DNA of 64,000 nucleotides from Mycolicibacterium mageritense (GCF_010727475.1 NZ_AP022567.1:3224001-3288000), one strand, 5' to 3'; positions 33,433 through 42,346 are shown, numbered from the stretch's first letter. Translations and numbers: made by a program. Notes: generated by a model not told the origin, from the sequence alone.

Positions 33433-34593
33433 ATGGCCGGTTTCGGGTTTCCCACACTGGCGCTGATCACGGTGATCGGGCTGACCGGTCCGGCGCTGGC
33501 GGCGGTGCCGCGGCTGCGCGTCCCGGTGGTGATCGGTGAGCTGACCGCCGGGATCGTGGTGGGCAGAACCGGATTCGGCATCGTCGACCCCAGCGACCCG
33601 ACCTTCACGCTGCTGGCCAACATCGGGTTCGCGCTCGTGATGTTCGTCGTCGGTACCCACGTTCCGGTCCGCGACACCACGCTGCGTTCCGCGCTGCCGA
33701 AGGCCCTGCTGCGCGCGGTACTGGTGGGAGCGGTCGCGGCCGCGCTCGGTGTGGTCATCGCCCGCGTGTTCGGCACGGGCCACGCGGCGCTGTACGCCGT
33801 GGTGATGGCGTCGTCATCGGCAGCCCTCGCGCTGCCGGTGATCGACGGCCTACGCCTGCAGGGGCCGAATGTGCTGTCGGTGACGGCACAGATCGCCGTG
33901 GCGGACACGGCATCGATCGTGCTGCTGCCCTTGGTGATCGACATCGAGCGGGCCCCGCGTGCGGCGCTGGGCGCCTTGGCCATCGCGGGCTGCGCGGGCG
34001 TGCTCTTCGTCGTGCTGCGGACCGGCTACACGCGGGCGTTGCGCCGCCGCCTGCATCACTACTCCGCGAAGCACAAGTTCGCGCTCGAGCTGCGGTTCAG
34101 CCTCATCTTCCTGTTCGGGCTTTCGGCGATCGCGCTGACCACGCACGTCTCGATCATGCTCGCCGGTTTCGCGCTCGGTCTGGTGGTGTCGGCGATCGGG
34201 GAGCCGCGTCGGCTGGCCAGGCAGTTGTTCGGCATCACCGACGGGTTCTTCGGCCCGCTGTTCTTCGTCTGGCTCGGCGCGTCGCTGCAGGTGCGCGAAC
34301 TGGCCGACCACCCCGAATTCATCTGGCTCGCGGTGGCTTTGGGGGTCGGTGCGGTGCTCGCGCATGCCGTGGGCGTGGTGCTGCGCCAGCCCGTGACGCT
34401 CGCGGTGTTCTCGGCCGCGCAGCTGGGTGTGCCGGTCGCGGCGGCCACGCTGGGCACCGAGCAGCACCTGCTGGCGCCCGGCGAACCGTCGGCGTTGATG
34501 CTCGGCGCATTGGTGACGATCGCGAGCACGTCGGTCACCGGTGCCCTCGCCGCGCGGGTCAACCGACCCGTTCCCGATGTTCGTTCGGGCTGA
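33433..34593 (+). CDS. CPA2/Kef-type cation:proton antiporter
   Basis: A protein of 386 residues with about 11-12 membrane helices. The N-terminal GFPTLALITVIGLTGPALAAVPRLRVP and VIGELTAGIVVGRTGFGIVDP are the Na_H_exchanger family pattern, and SSSAALALPVID contributes the discontinuous helix. It has no C-terminal nucleotide-binding (TrkA-N) domain, so it is a short form. It starts 15 bases after the carotenoid oxygenase. Its last 35 bases overlap the convergent araC gene. Confidence 0.85.
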   Translation: MAGFGFPTLALITVIGLTGPALAAVPRLRVPVVIGELTAGIVVGRTGFGIVDPSDPTFTLLANIGFALVMFVVGTHVPVRDTTLRSALPKALLRAVLVGAVAAALGVVIARVFGTGHAALYAVVMASSSAALALPVIDGLRLQGPNVLSVTAQIAVADTASIVLLPLVIDIERAPRAALGALAIAGCAGVLFVVLRTGYTRALRRRLHHYSAKHKFALELRFSLIFLFGLSAIALTTHVSIMLAGFALGLVVSAIGEPRRLARQLFGITDGFFGPLFFVWLGASLQVRELADHPEFIWLAVALGVGAVLAHAVGVVLRQPVTLAVFSAAQLGVPVAAATLGTEQHLLAPGEPSALMLGALVTIASTSVTGALAARVNRPVPDVRSG

Positions 34594-35491
34594 CCCCGTA
34601 CGACCGCTTGAACGCGCTGCTCAGCGCGAACGGGGTGGAGTAGCCGACCTGCCGGGCCACCACGGCGATCGTGGTGTCGCTGCCGCGCAGCAGATCGGCC
34701 GCGAGCGCCAGGCGCCAGCCGGTGAGGAACGCGATCGGCGGTTCGCCGACCTGATCGGTGAACCGCCGGGCGAACACCGCCCTCGAACATCCCACGGCCG
34801 CTGCGAGATTGGCGACGGTCCACGGATGGGCCGGGTTGTTGTAGATCAGTTTGAGCGCGGGCCCGACAACGGGATCCTGCTCTGCCTGCCACCACGCGGG
34901 CGCGTTGCCGTCGCGGTCGAACCACGTGCGCAGCACGGCGATCAGCAGCACGTCGAGCAGCCGGTCCAGGTAGGCCTCCTGGCCGGGCCCGTCGCGGCCT
35001 GCCTCGACCGACAGCAGATCGATCAGCGGGGTGTCCCACTCGTCCGCGCGCAGCACCAGCACGGCCGGGAGCGCGTCGAGCAGGCGCGCGCTGACCTCGC
35101 TGCGGCCCTCGTACGCGCACACGATCGATTCCGCGGCACCCGCCGCGCTGTTACCCCAGCTGCGCAGCCCGAGCGACATCTCGAAGTGCAGATCCTCGCC
35201 CGACAGCGTCGTGCACCGCTGCCCGGGATTGATCACGACGCTCGGCGGCGTGGCCGGATCGTCGGCGAACACATAGTTTTCGGTGCCGCGGGTCAGCGCG
35301 ACATCGCCGGGCCCGAGCCGCAACGTGCCGCTGTGGTCGCCGGCGATCACGGCGTATCCACGGGTCTGGCAGATCAGCGCCAGTGGGGCCTCGTCGCGGA
35401 TCGCGAGGGACCAGGGCGGATCCATGCGCGACCGCAGTACGAACGCGCCCCGCGCGCGTACCCCGTCGAGCAGTCCGACCAGGGCGTCCAC
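34559..35491 (-). CDS. AraC-family transcriptional regulator with cupin-like sensor domain
   Basis: A protein of 310 residues. The N-terminal half is the cupin_6 sensor (RGAFVLRSRMDPPWSLAIRDEAP). The C-terminal double helix-turn-helix spans about 205-305 (VANLAAAVGCSRAVFARRFTDQVGE, VARQVGYSTPFALSSAFKRSYGVSP). Regulators of this subclass often control the adjacent oxidoreductase or methyltransferase. It starts with GTG 16 bases after the upstream methyltransferase gene, so the two are probably one unit. Its 3' end overlaps the antiporter gene on the other strand by 35 bases. Confidence 0.88.
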   Translation of the reverse strand: MDALVGLLDGVRARGAFVLRSRMDPPWSLAIRDEAPLALICQTRGYAVIAGDHSGTLRLGPGDVALTRGTENYVFADDPATPPSVVINPGQRCTTLSGEDLHFEMSLGLRSWGNSAAGAAESIVCAYEGRSEVSARLLDALPAVLVLRADEWDTPLIDLLSVEAGRDGPGQEAYLDRLLDVLLIAVLRTWFDRDGNAPAWWQAEQDPVVGPALKLIYNNPAHPWTVANLAAAVGCSRAVFARRFTDQVGEPPIAFLTGWRLALAADLLRGSDTTIAVVARQVGYSTPFALSSAFKRSYGVSPNEHRERVG

Positions 35492-35507
35492 CTCGGTAGG
35501 GTAACGC

Positions 35508-36260
35508 TCAATCGGGCTTGCGGGCCTCGATCAGGTGACGCGACGAGTGCGCGACGAACGAACCGTCGGCCTCGATCTTGCGGTGCAGCGCGGCGAGCTT
35601 GTCGCGGTGGTCGTCGACCGTGAACCCCGGCACGATCCAGATCACCTTGCGCAGGAAGTACACCACGGCGCCGATGTCGAAGAACTCCATCTTCAGGCGC
35701 TCGGCACGCAGGTCGACGATGTCGAGGCCGGCGGCCCGCGCCGCAGCGGACTCGGATTCGGGGTCGCGGACCCTCCGGGCTTCGGGCTGTGGCCCGAGGA
35801 AGAACTCCGTCAGCTCGAAAACGCTTGCGGGGCCGACATGTTGGGCGAGATAGGTGCCGCCAGGTACCAGCACGCGGGCGATCTCGTCCCACCATACCGT
35901 GGCCGGGTGCCGGCTCAGCACCAGCTCGAACGCCGCGTCGGCGAACGGCAGCGGCGGCTCGTCGGGATCGGACACCACCACGACCCCGCGCGGCCCCAGC
36001 AGCCGGGTCGCGCGGTCGAGGTTGGGCGGCCACGATTCGGTGGCCGCCATGGTCGGCGGGAACGTCGCGGCGCCGGCAAGCACCTCACCGCCGCCGGTCT
36101 GGATGTCGAGCGCCGAGGACACCGTCGTCAACCGCCGGCTCATCAAGCGCTGATAGCCCCACGACGGCCGGGCCTCGGTGGCGCGGCCGTCCAGCCACGT
36201 GAAGTCCCAACCGGCCACGGGTGCCGCGTCGGCCTCGGCCACCAAATCGTCGAACGTCAT
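35508..36260 (-). CDS. Class I SAM methyltransferase, Tehb/UbiE-like
   Basis: A protein of 250 residues. MTFDDLVAEADAAPVAGWDFTWLDGRATE is the usual N-terminus of an actinobacterial group of unknown-substrate methyltransferases. The SAM site is degenerate (ALDIQTGGGEVLAGA instead of DxGxGxG), but GVVVVSDPDEPPLPFADAAFELVLSRHP keeps the post-I and II motifs. It is followed closely by the AraC gene. Confidence 0.78.
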   Translation of the reverse strand: MTFDDLVAEADAAPVAGWDFTWLDGRATEARPSWGYQRLMSRRLTTVSSALDIQTGGGEVLAGAATFPPTMAATESWPPNLDRATRLLGPRGVVVVSDPDEPPLPFADAAFELVLSRHPATVWWDEIARVLVPGGTYLAQHVGPASVFELTEFFLGPQPEARRVRDPESESAAARAAGLDIVDLRAERLKMEFFDIGAVVYFLRKVIWIVPGFTVDDHRDKLAALHRKIEADGSFVAHSSRHLIEARKPD

Positions 36261-36347
36261 CGACCCATCTTGGCAGTGAGACGATCACGTATGGAATCGG
36301 GATTCTCGGCGATGGAACGTCTCACGTCGGAGTCGTTGACTAAAGCC

Positions 36348-36827
36348 ATGACCATCAGCCCCGTCGTCGTCCTCACCGCAGCCGCAGCCCTCGGCAGTGC
36401 CGCCTCCGGTGGGATCTTCTACGTGTTCTCCACCTTTGTGATGCGCGGCCTGGACCGTACCGGCCCGGTCGACGCGATCACGGCGATGCGCGGCATCAAC
36501 GCCGAGGCCAACGCCAACGCGCCGTTCCTGCTGTTCCTGTTCGGGTCCGCATTGCTGTCACTGATCGTCGGCGTGCTCGCGGTGGCCCGGATCGGCAGGC
36601 CGGGCAGCTGGTTCCTGCTGGCCGGCGCGATCTTCGGGATCCTCGGCGTCATCGTCACGATGCTGTTCAACGTGCCGCTCAACAACCATCTCGACAAAGT
36701 CGACCTGGCCGATGCCGCGGCCGAATGGCAGGCCTACTTCAGCACCTGGACCGCGTGGAACCACGTGCGCACCGTCTCGGGGTTCGTCGGCGCGGTCCTG
36801 CTGCTGATCGGCATGCGTTACCGCTAG
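36348..36827 (+). CDS. DUF1772 membrane protein (anthrone oxygenase-like)
   Basis: The protein has 159 residues from ATG 36348 (MTISPVVVLT); 36312 or 36291 are possible upstream starts. Four hydrophobic helices are seen. SGGIFYVFSTFVMRGLDR, MRGINAEANANAPF and FNVPLNNHLDKVD are the DUF1772/anthrone oxygenase signature, with NVPLNN near the fourth helix. The substrate in bacteria is unknown. It is convergent with the MFS gene, separated by a strong bidirectional hairpin. Confidence 0.82.
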   Translation: MTISPVVVLTAAAALGSAASGGIFYVFSTFVMRGLDRTGPVDAITAMRGINAEANANAPFLLFLFGSALLSLIVGVLAVARIGRPGSWFLLAGAIFGILGVIVTMLFNVPLNNHLDKVDLADAAAEWQAYFSTWTAWNHVRTVSGFVGAVLLLIGMRYR

Positions 36828-36828
36828 C

Positions 36829-36904
36829 TTTCTCCTGCCGAGCAGACGCGCAAGTACCCGGGAACGCGCTTTCCCGGGTACCGCCACGTCTGCTCGCGGG
36901 AGAA
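36829..36904. terminator. Bidirectional palindromic terminator, repeat family copy 1
   Basis: Nested arms are seen: CGAGCAGACG (36839-36848) with CGTCTGCTCG (36887-36896), and an inner GTACCCGGGAA (36854-36864) with TTCCCGGGTAC (36871-36881). TTCTCC/GGGAGA extend the base. It fills the gap between the convergent DUF1772 and MFS genes. A related palindrome lies next to the IS110 element at 42347, so this is one copy of a dispersed intergenic element. Confidence 0.8.
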
Positions 36905-36907
36905 GTG

Positions 36908-38437
36908 TCACCGCTGAGGCTGCCTGCGGAAGGCAGCTGCGACGATCCCGGCCGCGGTCAGCGCGAGCGTCGCCGCGATGAGCGCGGTTGGCGCGATGCC
37001 GGAGTCGAATGCCGTGCGGGCCGAATCCAGCAGGCGCTGAGCGACTTCGGCGGGCAGATCCGCGGCCACCGCGGTGGCGCCGCCGATGCTCTCACCGGCG
37101 TCGGCGGCCTGCGCCGGGGTCAACCCGGCAGGCACCTCGATGTTGTTGCGGTAGAACGCCGTGAAGATCGTGCCGAGCGTCGCGGTGCCGATCACCGCGC
37201 CGAGCTCGTATGCGGTCTCGGAAACCGCGGACGCCGCACCGGCTTTCGCCGCGGGCACCGAGGCCACGATGGTGTCGTTGGACACCGTCTGCGAAACGCC
37301 GACACCCAGTTCGAGCACCACGAACGACACGATGACGGCCACCACCGAAAGGTCGTGGCGGAACGCCAGGATCATGCCGAACCCGGCCGCGACGAACACC
37401 AGGCCGAAGATCATCAGGGTGTTCGGCGCGAACCGCTTGGCGGCCTTCACCACCGCCAGACCCGCGATCATCGACACCACCGCGCCCGGCAGCGTCACCA
37501 GACCGGCCGCGAGCGGCGACAGGCCCAGCACCAGCTGCAGGTGCTGCGAGATGAAGAAGATGAACCCGATCAGGCCCACGATCGACAGGAAGTTCGCCAG
37601 GATCGACGCGCTGAACGGCGCGTACGAGAACAGCCCGATGTCGAGCATCGGTGTGGCACTGCGATTCTGCCGGCGCACGAACAGCACGCCGGAGACGATG
37701 CCGATCGCGAACGCCGCGACGACACCTGCCGAGAAACCGTCGTGCGCCGCGGTTTTGATCGCCCACACGACCGGCAGCATCGCGGTGAACGACAGCGTCA
37801 CGCTCAGCAGATCCAGCGGGCCCGGATTCGGGTCACGCGATTCCGGCACCAGCTTGGGGCCGAGCACGAGCAGCGGCAGCAGGATCGGCACCGCCACGAG
37901 GAACACCGAGCCCCAGTGGAAATGCTGCAACAGTGCGCCGCCGACGATCGGGCCGAGCGTCGAGCCCGCCGTGAAGCACGACGCCCAGATGGCGATCGCG
38001 AGCCGGCGCGCCGACGCGTCGACGAAGATGTTGCGGATCAGCGACAGCGTCGACGGCATGAGCATCGCGCCGAACACGCCGAGCGCGGCACGCGCGGCGA
38101 CCAGGTAGGCCGCGCTCGGCGCGAAAGCCGCGGCGGCCGAGACGATCGCGAAGCCCGTCGCGCCGATGAGCAGCAGACGGCGCCGGCCGAACCGGTCGCC
38201 GAGGCCGCCCATGGCGACCAGCAGTGCGGCCAGCACGAGCGAGTAGACGTCGACGATCCAGAGCTGGGTGGACGCCGCGGGACGCAGATCCTCGGCGATC
38301 ATCGGCAGCGCGAAGGCCAGCACGGTGTTGTCGACCGCGATCAACAACACCGGCAGGGTCAGGACTGCCAGTGCAACCCAGGCGCGCCTGGGGGTGGTAG
38401 TGGGTGTCGATGGTGTGCCATCGATGCAGGTGGACAC
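36908..38437 (-). CDS. MFS drug/proton antiporter, 14-helix (EmrB/QacA-LfrA type)
   Basis: The protein has 509 residues from GTG 38437, fixed by AGGAG eight bases upstream; longer frames overlap the regulator region. It has about 14 membrane helices. The first-helix motif is LPVLLIAVDNTVLAFALP, with a membrane Asp, and GGLGDRFGRRRLLL is the loop 2-3 signature. It is the multidrug type that exports cationic dyes and quinolones, and LfrA of M. smegmatis is the closest known example by pattern. The adjacent upstream TetR gene on the same strand is the likely repressor, as LfrR is for LfrA. Confidence 0.9.
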   Translation of the reverse strand: MSTCIDGTPSTPTTTPRRAWVALAVLTLPVLLIAVDNTVLAFALPMIAEDLRPAASTQLWIVDVYSLVLAALLVAMGGLGDRFGRRRLLLIGATGFAIVSAAAAFAPSAAYLVAARAALGVFGAMLMPSTLSLIRNIFVDASARRLAIAIWASCFTAGSTLGPIVGGALLQHFHWGSVFLVAVPILLPLLVLGPKLVPESRDPNPGPLDLLSVTLSFTAMLPVVWAIKTAAHDGFSAGVVAAFAIGIVSGVLFVRRQNRSATPMLDIGLFSYAPFSASILANFLSIVGLIGFIFFISQHLQLVLGLSPLAAGLVTLPGAVVSMIAGLAVVKAAKRFAPNTLMIFGLVFVAAGFGMILAFRHDLSVVAVIVSFVVLELGVGVSQTVSNDTIVASVPAAKAGAASAVSETAYELGAVIGTATLGTIFTAFYRNNIEVPAGLTPAQAADAGESIGGATAVAADLPAEVAQRLLDSARTAFDSGIAPTALIAATLALTAAGIVAAAFRRQPQR

Positions 38438-38484
38438 GGGAGTAGCTCCTGTAGTGCGAGAAAAATGGTGCGGCGCTTGGAAAT

Positions 38485-39060
38485 TCAGGCGCGCGGCAGG
38501 TGGATGGTGCCGGAGGTGAGGCTGCTCATGATGGCGTCGACGATCTGGTGGCGGGGCGTGCCGTCCTGTTTGGCGGCTTCGTACCCGGCCTGCAGCAACG
38601 CCCAGAACACGCGTCGGGCCCATCCGGGGGGATATTCGGGTCGGTCGCACGAGGCCCGGTTGAGTACCTCGACGATGGCCTCGTCGCCGGTGTCCAGGTA
38701 GGCCGCCAGCTCGGGATCGGCCAGGATCGTGGGCTCGCTGTAGACGAAGAGCACGATGGGGCCGAGGTCGAGCTGGCTCTCCACGACGCGGCGCAGGGCC
38801 GCGTCGGGTGGGCCGTCGGCGGGGTCGGCGCGTTCGATCGCGGCGTTGCTCAGCTCGTGGACGTGCCGGGCGAGCGCGCGCAGCAGGTCGGAGCGTTCCG
38901 GGTAGTACCGGTGCACCGTGCTGCGGCCGACGCCTGCCGCACCGGCGATATCGGCGAGCGCGGCGGTCGGTTGGTCAGCCAGCACCGTCATGGCGGCGTC
39001 GAGGATCGCCTTGCGGGTCCGCTCACGCGGCCCACTGTGCGTCACTACCTGGCTGGTCAT
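38485..39060 (-). CDS. TetR-family repressor of the MFS efflux gene (LfrR-like)
   Basis: A protein of 191 residues. The helix-turn-helix is at about 14-60 (RKAILDAAMTVLADQPTAALADIAGAAGVGRSTVHRYYPERSDLL). It precedes the MFS gene by 47 bases on the same strand, so repressor and pump form an operon. An inverted repeat TGGGACA-TCAC-TGTCCCA about 30 bases upstream is the probable operator. The arrangement is the same as lfrR-lfrA. Confidence 0.9.
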   Translation of the reverse strand: MTSQVVTHSGPRERTRKAILDAAMTVLADQPTAALADIAGAAGVGRSTVHRYYPERSDLLRALARHVHELSNAAIERADPADGPPDAALRRVVESQLDLGPIVLFVYSEPTILADPELAAYLDTGDEAIVEVLNRASCDRPEYPPGWARRVFWALLQAGYEAAKQDGTPRHQIVDAIMSSLTSGTIHLPRA

Positions 39061-39089
39061 GCCTCAGAATATAGCACGATTGGCCCAAA

Positions 39090-39109
39090 ATGGGACATCA
39101 CTGTCCCAT
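39090..39109. promoter_or_regulatory. Inverted-repeat operator of the tetR-MFS operon
   Basis: ATGGGACA (39090-39097) and TGTCCCAT (39102-39109) are perfect 8-base complements around TCAC. The site lies 30 bases upstream of the tetR start and three bases from the end of the RDD gene, which is also transcribed leftwards. An AATATAGC-like -10 lies at 39067-39075. It is well placed for TetR autorepression. Confidence 0.78.
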
Positions 39110-39112
39110 GGA

Positions 39113-39982
39113 TCACGTCGGGGGAACAAACCCGCCGGTCGGTGGTGGCGGGGCCGGCTGCGGCGCAGGCGCGGGCGGATACGGCCCCGGCGGATACGAC
39201 GGTGGATACGGCTGTGGAGAAGGCTGGGGCGCGGGCATCAGCCGCGCCAACTCACGCCGGTGCCGCTCGGCGAGCACCGCGGCCAGCACCCACTGCGGTG
39301 CCACGCCCTGCGGGGGTGGCGGCGAGATCCGGGATGCCACCTCGCCCAGGATCCGGTAGGCCATGTCGTCGCGGACGCGCGGATCGAGCTGGCCGGCCCT
39401 GGACAGGAACTGCCGGGCCAACTCGGCCTGCTCGGCGCCGAGCCCGGACAGCTGCAGCGACGCGGCCCACTGCGCCAGCATCGGCGGCATGGCGGGCGGG
39501 GGCGCCAGACGTGGGGCGCGTTCGCTGATCACGACCGTCCCGGCGAAGATGTCGCCGATCCGCTTACCCTTTGCCGAGAGCAAGCTGCAGATCACCGCGG
39601 GCCCACCGGTGAGCATCCACAGTTCGATGAACCCGGCCAGCGCACGAAACAGGGCCTGGCGGAAGCGTTCCGGGCCGCCGTCCTCGGACACCACCCGCAA
39701 CCCGAGCGCCATCTTGCCGAGCGAGCGCCCGCGCGTCGTGGTCTCCATGACGAGTGGGTAGCCCACCAGCGTCAGCACCGTGAAGATGATCAGGATGGCC
39801 CCCGTCAGCGCATCGTCGAGTTGCGTGAACGCGAGCGCCCACAACACCATGCCGAGGAGGTAGAAGACCAAGATCGCCACGACGTCGATCAGCGCCGCCA
39901 ACGCGCGGACCGGCAGCAGCGCGATCTGAATGTCGAGGACCACGGCATCCCCGGTCACCACCGGCTCAGGCTGGGAGACCAT
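39113..39982 (-). CDS. RDD-family membrane protein with proline-rich tail (Rv3695-like)
   Basis: A protein of 289 residues. The N-terminal RDD domain (about 15-150) starts with VRALAALIDVVAIL and has three membrane helices with the ETTTRGRSLGKMALGLRV motif. A soluble helical middle follows, and then a Pro/Tyr-rich C-terminus (PSPQPYPPSYPPGPYPP). It is divergent from the SpoIIM gene with 32 bases between. The RDD-SpoIIM-DUF58-MoxR set is conserved in mycobacteria (Rv3695 to Rv3689). Confidence 0.88.
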   Translation of the reverse strand: MVSQPEPVVTGDAVVLDIQIALLPVRALAALIDVVAILVFYLLGMVLWALAFTQLDDALTGAILIIFTVLTLVGYPLVMETTTRGRSLGKMALGLRVVSEDGGPERFRQALFRALAGFIELWMLTGGPAVICSLLSAKGKRIGDIFAGTVVISERAPRLAPPPAMPPMLAQWAASLQLSGLGAEQAELARQFLSRAGQLDPRVRDDMAYRILGEVASRISPPPPQGVAPQWVLAAVLAERHRRELARLMPAPQPSPQPYPPSYPPGPYPPAPAPQPAPPPPTGGFVPPT

Positions 39983-40014
39983 ACCGCCACACGCTACCGA
40001 CTACGATTTCTCAC

Positions 40015-41007
40015 GTGGATGTCGATGCGTTCGTGTTGGCCCATCGCGCCACCTGGGACCGATTGGAACAGCTCGTGAAGCGGCGCAGGCGGTTGACCGG
40101 CGCCGAGGTGGACGAGCTCGTGGACCTGTATCAGCGGGTTTCGACGCAGCTGTCGATGGTGCGGTCGGCCTCGGGCGACGCCGTGCTGATCGGGCGCCTG
40201 TCGGGTCTGGTGGCGCGGGCCCGGTCCGCGGTGACGGGGGCGCACGCGCCGCTGTGGCGCGAGTTCGTCCGGTTCTGGACGGTCTCGTTTCCCGTTGTCG
40301 CCTACCGCTCCTGGCGGTGGTGGCTGGGTGCCGCGGTCGCATTCTTCATCGTCGTCGTGGCGCTCGCGCTGTGGGTCTCGGGCAATCCCGAAGTGCACAC
40401 CGCGATCGGAACACCAAGCGAGATCGACGAATTGGTCAACCACGACTTCGAGTCGTATTACAGCGAGCATCCGGCGGGCTCGTTCGCGCTGCAGGTGTGG
40501 GTGAACAACTCCTGGGTGGCCGCGCAGTGCATCGCGTTCTCGATCCTGCTGGGCCTGCCCATCCCGTACATCCTGTTCCAGAACGCCGCCAACCTCGGCG
40601 TGATCGCCGGGCTGATGTTCAACGCCGGCCGCGGCGATCTGTTCCTCGGCCTGATCACACCGCACGGACTGCTGGAACTGACCGCGGTCTTCCTGGCCGG
40701 TGCGGTGGGCATGCGGCTGGGCTGGACCGTGATCGCACCGGGGGACCGGCCGCGCGGCCAGGTGCTCGCCGAACAAGGGCGAGCGGTGGTGTCGGTCGCG
40801 GTCGGGCTTGCCGTGGTGCTGCTGGTTTCGGGTCTGGTCGAGGCGTTGGTCACGCCGTCACCCCTGCCGACGTTCATGCGCGTGGCGATCGGCGTCGCGG
40901 TCGAGGTCGCGTTCCTGGGCTATGTGTTCTACTTCGGCCGCAAAGCCGTCCGGGCCGGCGACAGTGGTGACCTCGAGGACGCGCCCGACGTCGTGCCGAC
41001 GGGCTGA
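40015..41007 (+). CDS. SpoIIM (DUF95) family membrane protein (Rv3694c-like)
   Basis: The protein has 330 residues and starts with GTG at 40015. An N-terminal helical soluble part (about 1-85) precedes about six membrane helices. FILFQNAANLGVIAGL-type and LITPHGLLELTAVFLAGAVGMRLGW stretches are the stage II sporulation M pattern. In non-sporulating actinobacteria it travels with RDD, MoxR and DUF58 genes, suggesting an envelope complex of unknown role. It was convergent with the DUF58 gene before the IS110 element inserted 19 bases after its stop. Confidence 0.88.
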   Translation: MDVDAFVLAHRATWDRLEQLVKRRRRLTGAEVDELVDLYQRVSTQLSMVRSASGDAVLIGRLSGLVARARSAVTGAHAPLWREFVRFWTVSFPVVAYRSWRWWLGAAVAFFIVVVALALWVSGNPEVHTAIGTPSEIDELVNHDFESYYSEHPAGSFALQVWVNNSWVAAQCIAFSILLGLPIPYILFQNAANLGVIAGLMFNAGRGDLFLGLITPHGLLELTAVFLAGAVGMRLGWTVIAPGDRPRGQVLAEQGRAVVSVAVGLAVVLLVSGLVEALVTPSPLPTFMRVAIGVAVEVAFLGYVFYFGRKAVRAGDSGDLEDAPDVVPTG

Positions 41008-41035
41008 TTTCCTACCGCCAGCAATAGCTCCTATG

Positions 41036-42083
41036 TCAAGCCGCGGCGGTTAGGTGTTGATTGTGGGTGTGGTTGTCGTGGTGGAGGGCCTGGTAAATGC
41101 GGCGGGAGATGCGGCGTTTGAGGCAGCGGCGGGCTTTGGCTTTGGTTTTCCCGGCGGTGATGAGCCGGTGGTAGTAGGCGTGGCCGTCGCTGCCTTTCAT
41201 TCGGGCTTGGGTGACGGCGATGCGGTGGATGGCGGCGTTGAGTTGGCGGTTGCCTGAGCGGCTTAACCGCATCTGGCCGGCGTTGGCGCCCGACCATGCC
41301 GGGATGGGTGCGACCCCGCAATGGCAGGCGAAGGCGGCCTCGCTGGTGAACCGGTCGATGCCGGCGGCCTCGCCGACAATCTTGGCCGCGGTCAGCTCCG
41401 CGCACCCGTCGATGGCCAGCAGGCTGGGCGCCACTTCGCGGGCCCGAGCGGCCAGACGCTGCTCGAGCTTGTCGATCTCGCCGGTGAGTCGGATGATGTC
41501 GGCCAGCTCATCGCGGGCCAGTTCAGCCACCAGACCCGGCTGGATGTTCAGCCATGTCTGCAACGCCTGCTGATGGGTGCGGGTTTTCAACGCGCGAGGT
41601 GGCGGGGCCTGGTCGGGGTCGAGTTCATGCACGCCACAGCAGTTGGTTGATCGTCTGAGTGCGTTGCCGGACAAGGACATCGCGACGGTCGGTGAGCAGT
41701 TTGAGCTCCGGATTGCTCATCGTGGGAAGCGATGGGCAGGTCGGTTCGCGCAGCACCGCCCGTGCGACCGACTCGGCATCGATCGGGTCGGACTTGCCGC
41801 GGGTGCGGGCGGACTTGCGCGTCTGGGCCGACAGTTTGGTGGGTACCCGCACCACTTTCTGCCCGGCACCGAGCAGGTCGCGTTCCAGCCGCGCGGACAT
41901 GTTGCGGCAGTCTTCGATACCCCACACCAGTTCGGTGCCGAACTGGTCACGCGCCCACATCAGGGCCGCGTGGTGGCCCTCGGTGGTGGCCTTGACGGTC
42001 TTCTCGCCGAGGCGCCGGCCTACCTGATCAACGGCGACAAAGGTGTGGGAGCGCTTGTGTACATCGGCGCCAACAACAATCAT
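41036..42083 (-). pseudogene. IS110-family transposase, frameshifted
   Basis: The N-terminal part starts at ATG 42083 (MIVVGADVHKRSH) and stops at 41625. It holds the RuvC-like DEDD active site: Asp7, Glu57, Asp99 and Asp102, spaced as in IS621. The C-terminal part reads on in another frame to 41036. It has the Tnp domain (LLAIDGCAELTAAKIVGEAAGIDRF) with the catalytic-Ser region RSGNRQLNAAIH. The frames meet near 41630-41640 at INQLLWR / VHELDPDQAP, and one missing base there would restore a protein of about 350 residues. As written, the protein is inactive unless ribosomes shift frame or the base is a sequencing error. Confidence 0.85.
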
Positions 42084-42125
42084 GGTGAATGCCTCCTTCA
42101 CGCGTGGGAGAGGTTGTTGAGGTTG

Positions 42126-42270
42126 GACCGGTCGGCCGACACATCTCAGTCGGGGCGATGCCACGCTCCTATCAAGTCAGGTCGGCCGGTCCGTCTCACC
42201 TGGTGCCGGCACTACTGCTCAACGCCAACTCCAAAGGGCGGCAGACGCGTACCGAGCCAGACACCAGGTG
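42126..42270 (-). ncRNA. IS110 bridge RNA core (target-binding and donor-binding loops)
   Basis: Read on the minus strand (5' at the high coordinate). Loop 1, 42270-42197, is closed by a perfect 9 bp stem CACCTGGTG/CACCAGGTG. It contains GTACGCGTCT (42252-42243), identical to the left target flank plus the CT core, then AGCAGTAG (42219-42212), complementary with one G-T wobble to the core plus right target flank. Loop 2, 42192-42126, is closed by a 12 bp stem with a four-base bulge. It contains ATAGGAGC (42172-42165), identical to the transposon right end plus C of the core, then ACTGAG (42150-42145), complementary to core plus left end. Order and polarity match the IS621 bridge RNA. A small hairpin lies 5' at 42328-42315. 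Confidence 0.85.
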
Positions 42271-42346
42271 AAACGCAACCAACCACCGCGCTACAACGCC
42301 TGTCACGCAGACACGCCGTAAACCCGGCACACTCACCATGACACTG

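Noticed and set aside
36725..38701. 658-codon frame antisense to the MFS transporter
   Set aside because: The translation is an Arg/His/Gln-rich string without any fold, while the opposite strand encodes a complete 14-helix transporter.
41036..42083. Two separate transposase genes instead of one
   Set aside because: The two frames join to one continuous IS110 protein with the DEDD half and the Ser half in order, so this is one frameshifted gene.
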